Source: Mycobacterium nebraskense
GTDB lineage: Bacteria > Actinomycetota > Actinomycetes > Mycobacteriales > Mycobacteriaceae
Assembly: GCF_002102255.1 (NCBI RefSeq)
Contig: NZ_LQPH01000171.1
Coordinates: 1-64,000 of the forward strand
DNA length: 64,000 nucleotides
Reading direction: 5' to 3'
Shown: positions 1 through 11,684 of the stretch, in pieces
How positions within the stretch are numbered: the stretch's first letter is position 1
Layout of the letters: each line of letters begins with the position of its first letter
Position numbers and translations under genes: made by a program
The notes under the pieces: model-generated
Told to the model about the DNA's origin: nothing
The model's input: only the letters and a program-made list of their open reading frames with translations
Databases searched by the model: none

Positions 1-116
1 ATCCATCCCGCCAACCGGACTCACACCAGCAAAATCCACACCGACCAGCGTAAGTCCACTTAAGCAGATAAGCAGTACATAGGTTCGATTCTAGCCGAGG
101 GTGCCGACAACGGAAC

Positions 117-467
117 TCAGTCGCGCGAGCCCTCCGCCGTCGGATTCGGCATCAGCACTCGCTGTCGGGTCGTGACACGGAAAGGATCCGGCGACTGCCC
201 TTCGCCCAGGGCTGCGTGCAAATCCTCGGGCGTGATCAGTCCTAGTTCTATCTGGAGCCAGGTGGCGCTGAGGCCGAACGCGTGCGCGGCGCGCCTGGCC
301 TCCTCGGCATCGGGGAAGTCGTCGGCGTTGGCGCGCCCGCTGCCCCCGTACCAGCGCCCTTTGGTAACACCACAGGCGTCCCGCAGCTGTTCGACGGTGA
401 TGTCGCGGTTCAGAGTCGCCTCGAGCAGGCGCTTGAGTCCCCAGCCTGCGGCGTTGGTTCGTGGCAT
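117..467 (-). CDS. Small helix-turn-helix regulator-like protein
   Basis: Predicted 116-residue protein with a compact helical N-terminal region resembling lambda-repressor-like helix-turn-helix proteins: the segment ITVEQLRDACGVTKGRWYG reads like a two-helix DNA-recognition unit, followed by a second helical block (EEARRAAHAFGLSATWLQIELGLI). No other domain is visible. The ATG at 467 is preferred because it immediately precedes the structured part; an in-frame start at 524 would add 19 residues without an obvious better ribosome site. It is divergent from the PE gene, with about 170 bp between starts, so it could regulate that cassette, but this is inference. I do not recognise a named family member. 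Confidence 0.6.
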   Translation of the reverse strand: MPRTNAAGWGLKRLLEATLNRDITVEQLRDACGVTKGRWYGGSGRANADDFPDAEEARRAAHAFGLSATWLQIELGLITPEDLHAALGEGQSPDPFRVTTRQRVLMPNPTAEGSRD

Positions 468-638
468 CCATCCAGAGTAACCCGGTGCCGAAAGACGGGC
501 AAAGTGTCTCCACCTACGAGTCACGAGATGAAAAAAGGAAATTTCGGCTCATAGCTAGACAAGAATTCCGAATTTATGACACAGTGTCCCCAAGCGCGAC
601 AACATGAGCCAAATTCAGGCATCACGAGGAGAAGACCC

Positions 639-1607
639 ATGGCGTTCCTGACCACCCAGCCGGACCTGCTGTTAGCCGCGGCCGGCCAGCTGCAGGCGAT
701 CGGCTCCGCGGTGACCGCGGCCAACTCGATGGCCGCGTTTCCGATCACGGGAGTGATCCCGGCTGCGGCCGACGAAGTCTCGGCTATGGCCGCGGCCGCC
801 TTCGCCGGTTACGGCCAGCAGTATCAGGCGATCAGCGCCGAGGCCAGCATCATTCACGAGCAGTTCGTCAGCGCCCTGCGACTCAGCGCCGATTCGTATG
901 CGGGCACCGAAGCCGCCAATGCGACGCAAGCCGCGGGCGGCCACGTCGCACCCGCCATGCCCGTCCACCTTGTCCCCGGCGGACCTGCTCGCACGGCGCC
1001 GGCTGTGCCCTCTCGCGTTGCGCCCGCCGCGCCCAACCGCGTGACCCCAACCACCCCCGCCCGGCCGGCCACGGCAACAGCGCCTGCTACGCCCACGAGC
1101 CCCGGGTGGCACGGGGGTGGCTATGGCGGCGACGTCACACCCCAGCAGGGCGGCTATGCCGGTTATGGAGCCGCCAATTATGGCCATCACCAGGCGCCAT
1201 ATGGGCGCGGCAACTACGGCGCCCACCCGGCCGCTCCCGTCGAGCACGTCGCGCCTGCGCGCATGGCGCCCGCACAGCACGTCGAGCACCTCACGCCCGC
1301 ACACCCGGCGCCCGCCGAGCAGGTCGCACGCGCGGAGTTGGCGCCCCGGCATATCTCACCGGCGGAGCTGGCGCCGGCCGCGCCCGCCGAGCAGGTCGCA
1401 CGCGCGGAGTTGGCGCCCCGGCATATCTCACCTGCGGAGCTGGCGCCGGCCGCGCCCGCCGCGCCAACCCACCTGGCGGCCGCCTTGCCCGCCGAAAAGG
1501 GCGTGCCCATGCACGTGCCCGCGGGCATGCCCGGCGAGCACGTCGTGCACGCGCACGCGGCGTTCAAAGCTGCTGCCGGCCCGAAGCCGTTGCCGGCACT
1601 GGCATAG
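639..1607 (+). CDS. PE family protein with long Pro/Ala/His-rich C-terminal tail
   Basis: The first 95 or so residues form a PE domain with the usual helical hairpin (AGQLQAIGSAVTAANSMAAF, then VIPAAADEVSAM) and end in the type VII secretion signal YxxxE (Y87-E91). The rest, to residue 322, is low-complexity sequence rich in Pro, Ala, His and Glu. A 24-residue unit (APAEQVARAELAPRHIS and following) occurs twice in tandem. By position it corresponds to PE32 (Rv3622c), which is only about 99 residues, so the tail is a lineage-specific extension. The start at 639 gives the canonical PE N-terminus MAFLTTQP and has an AGGAG site about 10 bp upstream. It is presumably secreted with the following PPE protein through an ESX system, most likely ESX-5. 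Confidence 0.88.
   Translation: MAFLTTQPDLLLAAAGQLQAIGSAVTAANSMAAFPITGVIPAAADEVSAMAAAAFAGYGQQYQAISAEASIIHEQFVSALRLSADSYAGTEAANATQAAGGHVAPAMPVHLVPGGPARTAPAVPSRVAPAAPNRVTPTTPARPATATAPATPTSPGWHGGGYGGDVTPQQGGYAGYGAANYGHHQAPYGRGNYGAHPAAPVEHVAPARMAPAQHVEHLTPAHPAPAEQVARAELAPRHISPAELAPAAPAEQVARAELAPRHISPAELAPAAPAAPTHLAAALPAEKGVPMHVPAGMPGEHVVHAHAAFKAAAGPKPLPALA
1308..1451 (+). repeat. Two-copy 72-bp in-frame tandem repeat inside the PE gene
   Basis: Two adjacent 72-bp units (1308-1379 and 1380-1451) differ at about one position near their 3' ends, and the start of a third partial copy follows. The unit encodes 24 residues of the PE C-terminal tail, so copy number can change without a frameshift. Near-identity of the copies indicates a recent duplication or active homogenisation. 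Confidence 0.85.
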
Positions 1608-1635
1608 CGAAACGACGTAAGAGGGGAATGTAGTG

Positions 1636-2763
1636 ATGGATTTCGGAGCGATGCCCCCGGAGATCAATTCCGGCCTGATGTACGCGGGCCCGGGGCCAGC
1701 GTCGATGCTGGCGGCCGCGATGGCCTGGGAGGGACTGGCCGCGGAGCTGCGTTCAGCCGCGACGGGCTACGGGACTGCGATCCTGGACCTCACCGAGGCC
1801 GGCTGGCAGGGCCCGTCGTCGGCGGCGATGGCGTCCGCCGCAGCGCCCTACGTGGCTTGGATGCACGCCACGGCCGCCCAGGCCGAGCAGGCGGGGATGC
1901 AGGCGACGGCGGCCGCCGTCGCACACGAGGTGGCGTTCGCGGCCACGGTGCCGCCGCCGCTGATCGCCGCCAACCGCGTCTTGTTGATGCAGCTCATCGC
2001 GACCAACTTCCTAGGGATAAACACCGCGGCGATTGCGGCCACCGAGGCGCAGTACGGCGAGATGTGGGCCCAAGATGCCGCGGCCATGTACGCCTACGCC
2101 GGCTCCTCGGCGGCGGCGGCCATGCTCGCACCGATGATGGTCGCCCCGCCCACCACCAACCCCGGCGGGATGGCGGCCAGCGCCATGGCGGCAGGCGAGG
2201 CCAACATGCAGGCCGCCACCCAGGGAGTGGCCACTCAAGCGGCGATGGGGCTGCCGTCAACACTCAATTCGTCCGCCTCATCGCTTGCGAGCAGCTTCCC
2301 ATCGGCGATCAGCAGCTTCGCCGACTTGCTCGGCATGCCCTTCGGCCAGGGTGCCGGGGCCACCTCGGGCGTGGGTGGGACGACTGCATCCAATGCCGGC
2401 TTTGCGACTGCCATGCGCGCATCCGGGGCCTTCGCACCGGCGGCGATGCCGGGTATGGAACGTTTCATCCCCGCCCAGCCGCTGATGACCACACCGCACA
2501 GGCTGGCGCCGGCGCGGCTGATGCCGTCGGCGGCCATGGGCCAGGCCACTGGAATCGGGGGTCTGTCGGTTCCGCCGAGCTGGACCGCGGCGACTCCCGA
2601 AGCTGCCGCACCGGCCGGCGCACCACTGGCGGGTGCCGGCGCGGCGGCTCGAATGCTCAGACCCCCGAGTAGCTCCGCGGCCCAAATGGGCGGCATGGAG
2701 ATGCGTGGATTCGGCGCGACCATGCCGCCTCCCGCAAGCGTATTGCCGCGCATGGTCGGATGA
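1636..2763 (+). CDS. PPE family protein, PPE-SVP subfamily (PPE65 position)
   Basis: This 375-residue protein starts with the classical PPE N-terminus [21 protein letters not shown] WxG turn (GWQGPSS, near residue 55) and the alanine-rich helical bundle follow, to about residue 175. The C-terminal region is Ala/Gly/Ser/Met-rich, and GGLSVPPSW near residue 312 is the hallmark of the PPE-SVP subfamily. A GTG at 1633 also lies in frame, but the ATG at 1636 matches family starts. It follows the PE gene by 28 bp, as expected for a cotranscribed PE/PPE partner that forms a heterodimer for type VII export. The genomic position corresponds to PPE65 (Rv3621c). Confidence 0.92.
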   Translation: MDFGAMPPEINSGLMYAGPGPASMLAAAMAWEGLAAELRSAATGYGTAILDLTEAGWQGPSSAAMASAAAPYVAWMHATAAQAEQAGMQATAAAVAHEVAFAATVPPPLIAANRVLLMQLIATNFLGINTAAIAATEAQYGEMWAQDAAAMYAYAGSSAAAAMLAPMMVAPPTTNPGGMAASAMAAGEANMQAATQGVATQAAMGLPSTLNSSASSLASSFPSAISSFADLLGMPFGQGAGATSGVGGTTASNAGFATAMRASGAFAPAAMPGMERFIPAQPLMTTPHRLAPARLMPSAAMGQATGIGGLSVPPSWTAATPEAAAPAGAPLAGAGAAARMLRPPSSSAAQMGGMEMRGFGATMPPPASVLPRMVG

Positions 2764-2839
2764 CGGAAGGGGGAGAACGAGACTCGATGTACCGGTGACC
2801 AAACTTCAACAACAACAACAACTTTCGAAGGAGAATGTA

Positions 2840-3136
2840 ATGACAGCACAATTCATGACCGATCCCCACGCGATGCGGGACATGGCGGGCCGCTTCGAGG
2901 TCCACGGCCAAACGGTCGAAGATGAGGCACGCAAGATGTGGGCGTCGTCGCAGAACATCTCCGGCGCAGGCTGGAGCGGAACGGCCGAGGCGACCTCGTA
3001 CGACACCATGGGCCAGATGAATCAAGCGTTTCGCAACATCGTCAACATGCTGCACGGCGTGCGCGACGGGCTGGTTCGTGACGCGAACAACTATGAGCAA
3101 CAAGAGCAGGCCTCACAGCAGATCCTGGGCAGCTAG
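2840..3136 (+). CDS. esxW: ESAT-6-like WXG100 protein (EsxJ/K/M/P/W family)
   Basis: A 98-residue WXG100 protein. Its sequence is almost that of the M. tuberculosis QILSS family (EsxJ, K, M, P, W): [17 protein letters not shown], the WSG turn at W45-G47, and the C-terminal secretion signal YxxxE at Y85-E89. The C-terminus reads QILGS rather than QILSS. The start has a GAAGGAG ribosome site about 7 bp upstream. It pairs with the next gene as a heterodimeric substrate of an ESX system. The symbol rests on synteny with Rv3620c; the sequence alone cannot separate EsxW from its near-identical paralogues. Confidence 0.9.
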   Translation: MTAQFMTDPHAMRDMAGRFEVHGQTVEDEARKMWASSQNISGAGWSGTAEATSYDTMGQMNQAFRNIVNMLHGVRDGLVRDANNYEQQEQASQQILGS

Positions 3137-3172
3137 CCCACCACACGAACTCTCTACAAACAGGAGACAACA

Positions 3173-3457
3173 ATGACAATCAACTATCAGTTCGGCGATG
3201 TCGACGCCCACGGCGCCACGATCCGCGCGCAGGCCGCGTCGCTCGAGGCGGAACACCAGGCCATCGTCCGCGATGTCCTTGCCGCCGGGGACTTTTGGGG
3301 CGGCGCCGGGTCGGCGGCCTGCCAGGAGTTCATCATCCAGTTGGGCCGCAACTTCCAGGTGATCTACGAGCAGGCCAACGCCCACGGGCAGAACGTGCAA
3401 ACCGCCGGCAACAACATGGCGAGCACCGACAGCGCCGTCGGATCCAGCTGGGCTTAA
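3173..3457 (+). CDS. esxV: ESAT-6-like WXG100 protein (EsxI/L/N/O/V, Mtb9.9 family)
   Basis: A 94-residue WXG100 partner of the preceding Esx protein. It begins MTINYQFGDVDAHGATIRAQAA, has the WGG turn at W42-G44, and matches the Mtb9.9 family (EsxI, L, N, O, V). An AGGAG site lies just before the ATG. It closes the PE-PPE-Esx-Esx cassette, an arrangement typical of ESX-5-associated duplications. Its TAA stop interlocks with the stop of the convergent dehydrogenase gene in the palindrome TTAA, so no separate terminator lies between them. The symbol is by synteny with Rv3619c. Confidence 0.9.
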   Translation: MTINYQFGDVDAHGATIRAQAASLEAEHQAIVRDVLAAGDFWGGAGSAACQEFIIQLGRNFQVIYEQANAHGQNVQTAGNNMASTDSAVGSSWA

Positions 3458-4467
3458 GGAGTGACGAGGACCTTGCAGTGTGCCTCGGGGTCGGCGAGGT
3501 CGTCAAAGGCGGCGCCGACCCCGTCCAGGCCGACCTCTCCGGTGATCAACGGGCTCACGTCGATGTCGCCCTCTGCCAGCGCGCGCAGCGAGTCGGTGAA
3601 CTCCTCAGGGGTGTATGCAAGTACGAACTGGACGTTGATCTCTTTGGCGATCGCGAAGAATGGATGCACTGTGTCGGGCTGCATGCAAACGCCGGCGACC
3701 ACCAGGCGGGTGCCGGGACGGGCCCGGAGCAACACGTCGTCGATGATCCCCGGCACTCCGACCGCCTCGAACACCACGGCGGGTTTGACGGAGTCGAACG
3801 GTGAACCCTGTGCGGCATCCAGCGTCCGATGGGCTCCCATCGCGGTGGCGAGCTCCCGCCGCTTGGGTGAAAAATCAGATGCCACAATGCTTTCAACGCC
3901 TCGGGCGCGCAGCGCCGCGATGATCGCGATGCCGATCGGGCCGCAGCCGATGACCAGGGCCGTCTCGCCGGGAGCGATGTTGGACTTGTTGACGGCGTGC
4001 AACCCCACCGCCATGGGCTCGGTCAGGGCCGCATGTTTGAAGTCCAGGCCGTTGGGGATGGGCAGCAGCAGCGGAGCCGAGAGCAGCATTCGTTCGGCGT
4101 AGCCCCCGATTGTGCTGTTGCTGTAGACGATTGGCTCGACGCCCTTGGCGGACAGCAGCACCGGAAGCGAAGTGACCAGCGTTCCCGGTGGGTGGGTGTC
4201 GGTGTCGGGTCCGGCCTCGAGCACTTCGGCGCTGAACTCGTGTCCCATGAAGATGTCGTGGTTCAGGTCGATGTGCATGCCGCCCGCACCGCCGGCCACC
4301 CGATCGCTCATTTCCAGCACCTGTGCACCATAAGCGGCGAAATGCAAGTCGGATCCGCAAATCCCGCACGCCCGCACGCCGACGAGCACCTGCCCGGCCT
4401 CGGGCACGGGATCCGGCACATCGTCCCGATAGACCATCCGGCCGTCACGCAATACCGCAGCGCGCAT
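3454..4467 (-). CDS. Zinc-binding alcohol dehydrogenase-type oxidoreductase (MDR)
   Basis: A 337-residue medium-chain dehydrogenase/reductase. The N-terminal GroES-like domain carries the catalytic-zinc motif CGICGSDLH (ligand C37) and a GHE motif near residue 76. A Rossmann fold follows with the nucleotide-binding glycine motif in VIGCGPIGIAII. The four-cysteine structural zinc loop of classical alcohol dehydrogenases is not visible. It is the last gene of a three-gene minus-strand run (ephA, monooxygenase, this), joined by a 1-bp overlap, suggesting a shared catabolic or detoxification role. In H37Rv no such gene stands between Rv3618 and esxV, so it looks like a lineage-specific gain or retention. 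The substrate is unknown. Confidence 0.88.
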   Translation of the reverse strand: MRAAVLRDGRMVYRDDVPDPVPEAGQVLVGVRACGICGSDLHFAAYGAQVLEMSDRVAGGAGGMHIDLNHDIFMGHEFSAEVLEAGPDTDTHPPGTLVTSLPVLLSAKGVEPIVYSNSTIGGYAERMLLSAPLLLPIPNGLDFKHAALTEPMAVGLHAVNKSNIAPGETALVIGCGPIGIAIIAALRARGVESIVASDFSPKRRELATAMGAHRTLDAAQGSPFDSVKPAVVFEAVGVPGIIDDVLLRARPGTRLVVAGVCMQPDTVHPFFAIAKEINVQFVLAYTPEEFTDSLRALAEGDIDVSPLITGEVGLDGVGAAFDDLADPEAHCKVLVTP

Positions 4468-5654
4468 CAGCTTTTCACGCCCTTCTGCTCGTCGACATGC
4501 TCGGTGATGGCTTTCACCACGGCCTCACCCGCTCGGCCGATCAGCTGGTCGCGATTGCCCTTGGCCCAGTCGTGCGACGACCGTGATGCTTCGAGCTGCC
4601 CCTTGAAGTGGGGAATCACCTTGCGCGCCATCAGGTCATAGCAGTGATATGTCGCCTCGGGGGAGGCCCAGTCGTGGCCCAGCATCAGCAGCGTGCCGAA
4701 ACCGCCTGAGCGGTCGAGCAAGTCTTCGATGTGGGCGATCGCCTCGTCCGGGGATCCAATACAGCAATTGCCCTTGGCCGCGTAGTCCTCGACGAACTCG
4801 TGCGGCGTCTGGGCGCCTTCCACGGTGTTGGCCAACGGTACGAACCCGGCCGCTCCGAAGTAGTTGGCGAAATCCTGCAGTCCGTAGGTGCAGTCGTCGA
4901 TGGCCTTCTCCCGGCTGTCCGCGATGTGCATGATGCTCAGAACACGCCAGTCGGCCCGATCCGGCTCATCCCGGCCGACTTTGGCGGCCTGCTCGCGCAC
5001 CACGTCCCAGGTGGTTTCCAGGGCGGCGAAGCCGCCGGGCACCGACATCGACAGCGACAACAACGACGTGCCCAGTGCACCCGCCAGTCGCGGTCCGGAC
5101 GGCGAAATCATTGCTGCCGTGGAGATTTCGGGGTAGGGCCAGGTGTAGGGCCGGATGTGCAGCTGCGCGTCGCGCAATGTGAACCAGTCGGTGTGGCGGT
5201 CGATTCGCTCGGTGGGGCCGGCGCGGAACAGCGCGAGGATCGCTTCCAGGGACTCCTGCATCATGTGCCGTTGGTCGACCGGGTCGATGCCCATCATGTA
5301 GGCGTCCGATGGCAGCGCACCGGGGCCGGTGCCGAACATCACCCGTCCCCGGGTGAGGTGGTCGAGCAGTACCCATCGATCGGCCACCATCAGCGGATGG
5401 TGGTAGGGCAGCGAAACCACCCCGGTCCCCAGCCGGATGTGCTTCGTCCGCTCGGCTGCGGTCGCAATGAACACCTCCGGGCAGGCGATCAGCTCGTAGC
5501 CGCCGGAGTGGTGTTCGCCGAACCACGCTTCGTCGAAGCCGAGCCGATCCAGCGCGACCACGCGGTCCATGTCGTATTCCAAAGCCACCGTTGGCGATTG
5601 GCCAATCGGGTGAAACGGTGTGATGAATACACCGAAGCGTAGTGGCGCGCTCAT
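4467..5654 (-). CDS. LLM-class flavin-dependent monooxygenase (Rv3618-like)
   Basis: A 395-residue luciferase-like protein. Family hallmarks are FGVFITPFHP at the N-terminus, the GFDEAWFGEHH strand-loop with its conserved EHH, and IRLGTGVVSLPYHHPLMVADR. These enzymes use FMN or coenzyme F420; which one cannot be decided from sequence. By position it is the orthologue of Rv3618. Its ATG overlaps the ephA stop by 4 bp and its stop overlaps the start of the dehydrogenase gene, so translation is probably coupled along ephA, monooxygenase and dehydrogenase. Substrate unknown. Confidence 0.88.
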   Translation of the reverse strand: MSAPLRFGVFITPFHPIGQSPTVALEYDMDRVVALDRLGFDEAWFGEHHSGGYELIACPEVFIATAAERTKHIRLGTGVVSLPYHHPLMVADRWVLLDHLTRGRVMFGTGPGALPSDAYMMGIDPVDQRHMMQESLEAILALFRAGPTERIDRHTDWFTLRDAQLHIRPYTWPYPEISTAAMISPSGPRLAGALGTSLLSLSMSVPGGFAALETTWDVVREQAAKVGRDEPDRADWRVLSIMHIADSREKAIDDCTYGLQDFANYFGAAGFVPLANTVEGAQTPHEFVEDYAAKGNCCIGSPDEAIAHIEDLLDRSGGFGTLLMLGHDWASPEATYHCYDLMARKVIPHFKGQLEASRSSHDWAKGNRDQLIGRAGEAVVKAITEHVDEQKGVKS

Positions 5655-6622
5655 CGCAGCTCCAATCCGTTGAGGAAGTCCAATAGGGCCGCGTTCACCT
5701 CGTCCGGCCGTTCCTGCTGCAACCAGTGCCCCGCGTCGTCGATCATCACCTCGCGGTAGGGGCCGGTGATCAACTGCGACGCGCGATCGGCGCGGGTGAA
5801 CGTCAACACCGGGTCGGCGGTCCCGCCGATAAAGAGCGCCGGCACAGTGATTTTCGCGTCGGCCAGCTCGGGGGTGGTCTCCCAGTTGCGGTCGAAATTG
5901 CGATACCAGTTCAGGCCGCCGGTGAAGCCGGTGCGGGAAAACTCGCTGATGTAGTGGTCGAGCTCGTCCTGGCTGAGCCAGTCCGGCAGCCGGTCCGGTT
6001 CGGGAAGGCGGTCGATGAATCCCTCCGGGCCGGGGGCCACCATCCGCGACGCGGTGATCGGGTTGCCCGATGTCCGCAGGCCGCCCAGCATCCGGCGCAT
6101 CGTGCGGGCGGGATCACCGTTGAGTTCCGCGTCGGCGACGCCGGGCTCCTGGAAGTACAGGATGTAGAAGAAGTTCTCGCCGAATGTCTTGCGCCACGCC
6201 TGCGTCGGCGCCACGTGCGAGCGGGGCACCGCCGGCACGCTGAGCGCGGCGACGGCCGCAACCCGATCCGGGTGCAGCAATGGGGCATTCCACACCACGG
6301 CCGCGCCCCAGTCGTGCCCGATCCAGACGGCGCGTTCGGCGCCGACGTGGTCGAGCAGGCCCACCAGGTCGGCCGTGAGCTGATGGATGTCGTAAGCCTC
6401 GATAGCGTCCGGGCGAGAGGAGCCGCCGTAGCCGCGCTGATCCGGCGCCAGCACGTGGTAACCGGCCTCGGCGAGGACCGGTATCTGGTGGCGCCACGAA
6501 TAGGCCAGCTCGGGAAAGCCGTGGGCCAAAAGCACCACGGGTGCGCCGCGGTCTCCCGCCTCGACCACGCGCAGCTGCACACCGTTGGTGTCTACTAACC
6601 GTTCGGTTGACTTGAGCACCAT
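5651..6622 (-). CDS. ephA: Epoxide hydrolase EphA
   Basis: A 323-residue alpha/beta hydrolase closely resembling M. tuberculosis EphA (Rv3617). Features: oxyanion-hole motif HGFP (34-37), nucleophile motif IGHDWGA with D104, two candidate lid tyrosines (in YFQEP and in the HYISEF/NWYRNF region), and catalytic histidine in DDAGHWLQQERP. Such enzymes add water to epoxides through a covalent ester intermediate. The ATG at 6622 gives the family length; an upstream TTG at 6637 would add five residues. It leads the three-gene minus-strand unit. In H37Rv, espACD lies beside this gene; here the neighbour is a glyoxalase-like gene. Confidence 0.93.
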   Translation of the reverse strand: MVLKSTERLVDTNGVQLRVVEAGDRGAPVVLLAHGFPELAYSWRHQIPVLAEAGYHVLAPDQRGYGGSSRPDAIEAYDIHQLTADLVGLLDHVGAERAVWIGHDWGAAVVWNAPLLHPDRVAAVAALSVPAVPRSHVAPTQAWRKTFGENFFYILYFQEPGVADAELNGDPARTMRRMLGGLRTSGNPITASRMVAPGPEGFIDRLPEPDRLPDWLSQDELDHYISEFSRTGFTGGLNWYRNFDRNWETTPELADAKITVPALFIGGTADPVLTFTRADRASQLITGPYREVMIDDAGHWLQQERPDEVNAALLDFLNGLELR

Positions 6623-6753
6623 GCCACCAAAGCACAACCCCTCCGGGGCTGAGAAGTGTTCACGCTGATTGCGAATAGCATTCCAATGGCTTTGGTCGCC
6701 TGGTAGATATCGCCGTGAAGGCCTCGCATTTCGGGAAAGCAGGTGGACTCGGC

Positions 6754-7170
6754 ATGAAGCGGCTCGACCACGTCGTCCTCTGGACGAGAAATCCGCGCGC
6801 CGCGTTGGATTTCTATACGAGGGTGGTCGGGCTGGAGCCGGTCCGGTCTGCCGAGTTCGAGGCCGGCGATGCGCCGTTCCCGAGCGTGCGGGTATGTGAG
6901 GACTCCATCATCGACTTGGTGCCGCTTTCCGGCATCGCGGGCACCGAGGCGCTGACGCGGGCGGAAGGCAGCGCCGGCCACCCGGTGAATCACGTCTGCC
7001 TCGCGCTATCGAAGTCCGAATATGACGCACTTGATCAACGCCTACAAGCGGAGGGAGTGGACACCGGCGCGCGGCTGGGCCCCAATTTCGGGGCCCGGGG
7101 CTGGGCGCCGCAGGCGTACTACTTCGCCGACCCGGACGGCAACGTGATCGAGGCCCGGTATTACGAATGA
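6754..7170 (+). CDS. Glyoxalase/bleomycin-resistance fold (VOC) protein
   Basis: A 138-residue single-domain vicinal oxygen chelate protein. Repeated beta-alpha-beta modules are visible: KRLDHVVLWTRNPRAALDFYTRVVGL at the start, GHPVNHVCLAL in the middle, and the closing strand FADPDGNVIEARYY. Candidate metal ligands are the histidines of LDHV and VNHVC and the glutamate of NVIEAR. Substrate unknown. The ATG at 6754 follows AGGTGG; a GTG at 6715 would add a non-conserved N-terminus. It is divergent from ephA, with about 130 bp between starts, and sits where H37Rv carries the espACD region. Confidence 0.82.
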   Translation: MKRLDHVVLWTRNPRAALDFYTRVVGLEPVRSAEFEAGDAPFPSVRVCEDSIIDLVPLSGIAGTEALTRAEGSAGHPVNHVCLALSKSEYDALDQRLQAEGVDTGARLGPNFGARGWAPQAYYFADPDGNVIEARYYE

Positions 7171-7231
7171 CGGAATTCCCGACATGAGCGCCCGCGGCCC
7201 GGCCTGGACCTGTTTGCGGTGGTCGGGAACT

Positions 7232-9807
<2,576 letters not shown>

Positions 9808-9822
9808 CGAACGGAGGATTCG

Positions 9823-10437
9823 ATGGCCTTAACGGGTTTGGGGCCGGACACCGCCACTCCCCCCATTCGGGTGTTCGACCAGGCGCGTGCCGAGGCCGCG
9901 GTGCGGGAGTTGCTCTACGCCATCGGCGAGGATCCGGACCGGCACGGCCTGCGCGAGACGCCGGCTCGCGTTGCCCGCGCTTACCAGGAAATGTTCGCCG
10001 GGCTCTACACCGACCCCGACAGCGTGTTGAACACGATGTTCGACGAAGAGCACGACGAACTGGTGCTGGTCAAGGAAATCCCGCTGTACTCCACGTGCGA
10101 ACACCACCTGGTGTCGTTCCACGGTGTGGCCCATGTCGGTTACATCCCCGGCGCCGACGGACGGGTGACCGGGCTGTCGAAAATCGCGCGACTGGTCGAC
10201 CTTTACGCCAAGCGGCCACAGGTGCAGGAACGGTTGACCAGCCAGATCGCCGACGCCCTGATGAACAAGCTCAATCCGCGGGGAGTGATCGTCGTGATCG
10301 AGGCCGAGCACCTGTGCATGGCGATGCGCGGCGTTCGAAAGCCCGGCGCGACCACCACCACCTCGGCGGTGCGCGGACAGTTCAAATCCAACGCCGCTTC
10401 TCGAGCCGAAGCGCTCGACCTCATCCTGCGTAAGTAA
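9823..10437 (+). CDS. folE: GTP cyclohydrolase I
   Basis: A 204-residue enzyme for the first step of tetrahydrofolate synthesis, GTP to dihydroneopterin triphosphate plus formate. Conserved segments include the zinc-site region [36 protein letters not shown], and the second zinc cysteine in [11 protein letters not shown]. It follows ftsH by 15 bp with a GGAGG site (GGAGGATTCG) before the ATG, and leads the folE-folP1-folB-folK order. The next gene starts 10 bp downstream of its stop. Confidence 0.97.
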   Translation: MALTGLGPDTATPPIRVFDQARAEAAVRELLYAIGEDPDRHGLRETPARVARAYQEMFAGLYTDPDSVLNTMFDEEHDELVLVKEIPLYSTCEHHLVSFHGVAHVGYIPGADGRVTGLSKIARLVDLYAKRPQVQERLTSQIADALMNKLNPRGVIVVIEAEHLCMAMRGVRKPGATTTTSAVRGQFKSNAASRAEALDLILRK

Positions 10438-10447
10438 GTCGGCGCCT

Positions 10448-11290
10448 GTGCAGGTTATGGGAGTCCTGAACGTCACTGACGACTCGTTCTCCGATGGCGG
10501 CCGCTATCTCGATACCGGCAACGCAGTGGCGCAAGGACTGGCGTTGGCCGCGGACGGCGCGGACATCGTCGACGTCGGCGGGGAGTCGACTCGGCCCGGC
10601 GCCACGCGGATCGACTCCCAAGTCGAGACGTCCCGCGTGATTCCTGTTGTCAAAGAGCTTGTAGCAGAGGGAATTACGGTAAGCATCGACACCATGCACG
10701 CCGATGTTGCGCGGGCGGCGCTGCAGAACGGCGCGCGGATCGTCAACGACGTGTCGGGCGGACGTGCCGATCCCGCGATGGCGCCGCTGCTCGCGGACGC
10801 GGGCGTGCCCTGGGTGCTGATGCATTGGCGGTCGGTGTCCGCCGACCGCCCACATGCGGCCCCGCACTACGACGACGTGGTGGCCGAAGTGCGCGCCGAG
10901 CTGCTTGCCAGCGTCGACGCCGCGGTGGCCGCGGGCGTCGACCCCGCCAAGCTGGTGATCGACCCGGGCCTTGGCTTCGCCAAGACGGGCCAACACAATT
11001 GGGCGCTGCTGCGCGCGTTACCTCAGTTGGTCGCGACCGGAATCCCGGTGCTCCTGGGCGCATCGCGTAAACGGTTCCTCGGTACGTTGTTAGCCGGGCC
11101 GGATGGCTCGCCGCGACCGCCCGACGGCCGCGAGACGGCGACCGCGGTGATCTCCGCGCTGGCAGCGCTTTACGGCGCGTGGGGTGTGCGCGTGCACGAC
11201 GTGCGGGCCACAGCCGACGCCCTCAAGGTGGTGGGGGCCTGGGTGCAAACCGAAACGCAGCAGACTGAGCTGGCTGGAGACGATGGCTGA
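10448..11290 (+). CDS. folP1: Dihydropteroate synthase FolP1
   Basis: A 280-residue TIM-barrel enzyme joining 6-hydroxymethyl-dihydropterin pyrophosphate to p-aminobenzoate; this is the sulfonamide and dapsone target family. Signatures: [35 protein letters not shown] and GASRKRFLG. The GTG at 10448 gives VQVMGVLNV as in the M. tuberculosis protein; no start codon exists further upstream in frame. The 3' end overlaps folB by 8 bp, indicating translational coupling. Confidence 0.96.
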   Translation: MQVMGVLNVTDDSFSDGGRYLDTGNAVAQGLALAADGADIVDVGGESTRPGATRIDSQVETSRVIPVVKELVAEGITVSIDTMHADVARAALQNGARIVNDVSGGRADPAMAPLLADAGVPWVLMHWRSVSADRPHAAPHYDDVVAEVRAELLASVDAAVAAGVDPAKLVIDPGLGFAKTGQHNWALLRALPQLVATGIPVLLGASRKRFLGTLLAGPDGSPRPPDGRETATAVISALAALYGAWGVRVHDVRATADALKVVGAWVQTETQQTELAGDDG

Positions 11291-11684
11291 TCGAATCGAA
11301 TTGCGGGGGTTGACGATTCGTGGGCGACACGGAGTTTTCGATCACGAGCGCGCCGACGGGCAGGACTTCGTCGTCGATATGACCGTGTGGATCGACCTCG
11401 CCGAGGCCGCGGCCAGCGACGAGCTGGCCGACACCTACGACTACGCCGCCCTGGCCCAGCTGGCTGCCGACGTAGTGGCCGGGCCGCCGCGCAATTTGAT
11501 CGAAGCGGTCGGCGGCGAGATCGCCGATCGGGTGATGGCAGACGAGCGCGTGCATGCCGTGGAAGTGGTGGTGCACAAGCCGCACGCTCCGATCCCGCAG
11601 CAATTCGCCGATGTCGCGGTGGTGGTGCGGCGGTCGCGGCGCGGCGGGCGCGGCTCGGTGGTCCCGGCGGGCCGCGCGCTATGA
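11283..11684 (+). CDS. folB: Dihydroneopterin aldolase
   Basis: A 133-residue aldolase/epimerase converting 7,8-dihydroneopterin to 6-hydroxymethyl-dihydropterin and glycolaldehyde. Conserved features are [18 protein letters not shown] at the N-terminus, the pterin-binding segment TYDYAALAQ with the later conserved Glu ([12 protein letters not shown]), and [11 protein letters not shown]. The Arg/Gly-rich C-terminus is short. It overlaps folP1 by 8 bp and its stop overlaps the ATG of a 19-codon frame that reaches exactly to folK. Confidence 0.95.
   Translation: MADRIELRGLTIRGRHGVFDHERADGQDFVVDMTVWIDLAEAAASDELADTYDYAALAQLAADVVAGPPRNLIEAVGGEIADRVMADERVHAVEVVVHKPHAPIPQQFADVAVVVRRSRRGGRGSVVPAGRAL

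Noticed and set aside
1308-1451. CRISPR-like array
   Set aside because: Two in-frame 72-bp tandem copies without spacers, inside a PE coding sequence.
2840-3457. ESX-1 esxA/esxB pair
   Set aside because: Sequences match the EsxW/EsxV (QILSS and Mtb9.9) families, not CFP-10/ESAT-6.
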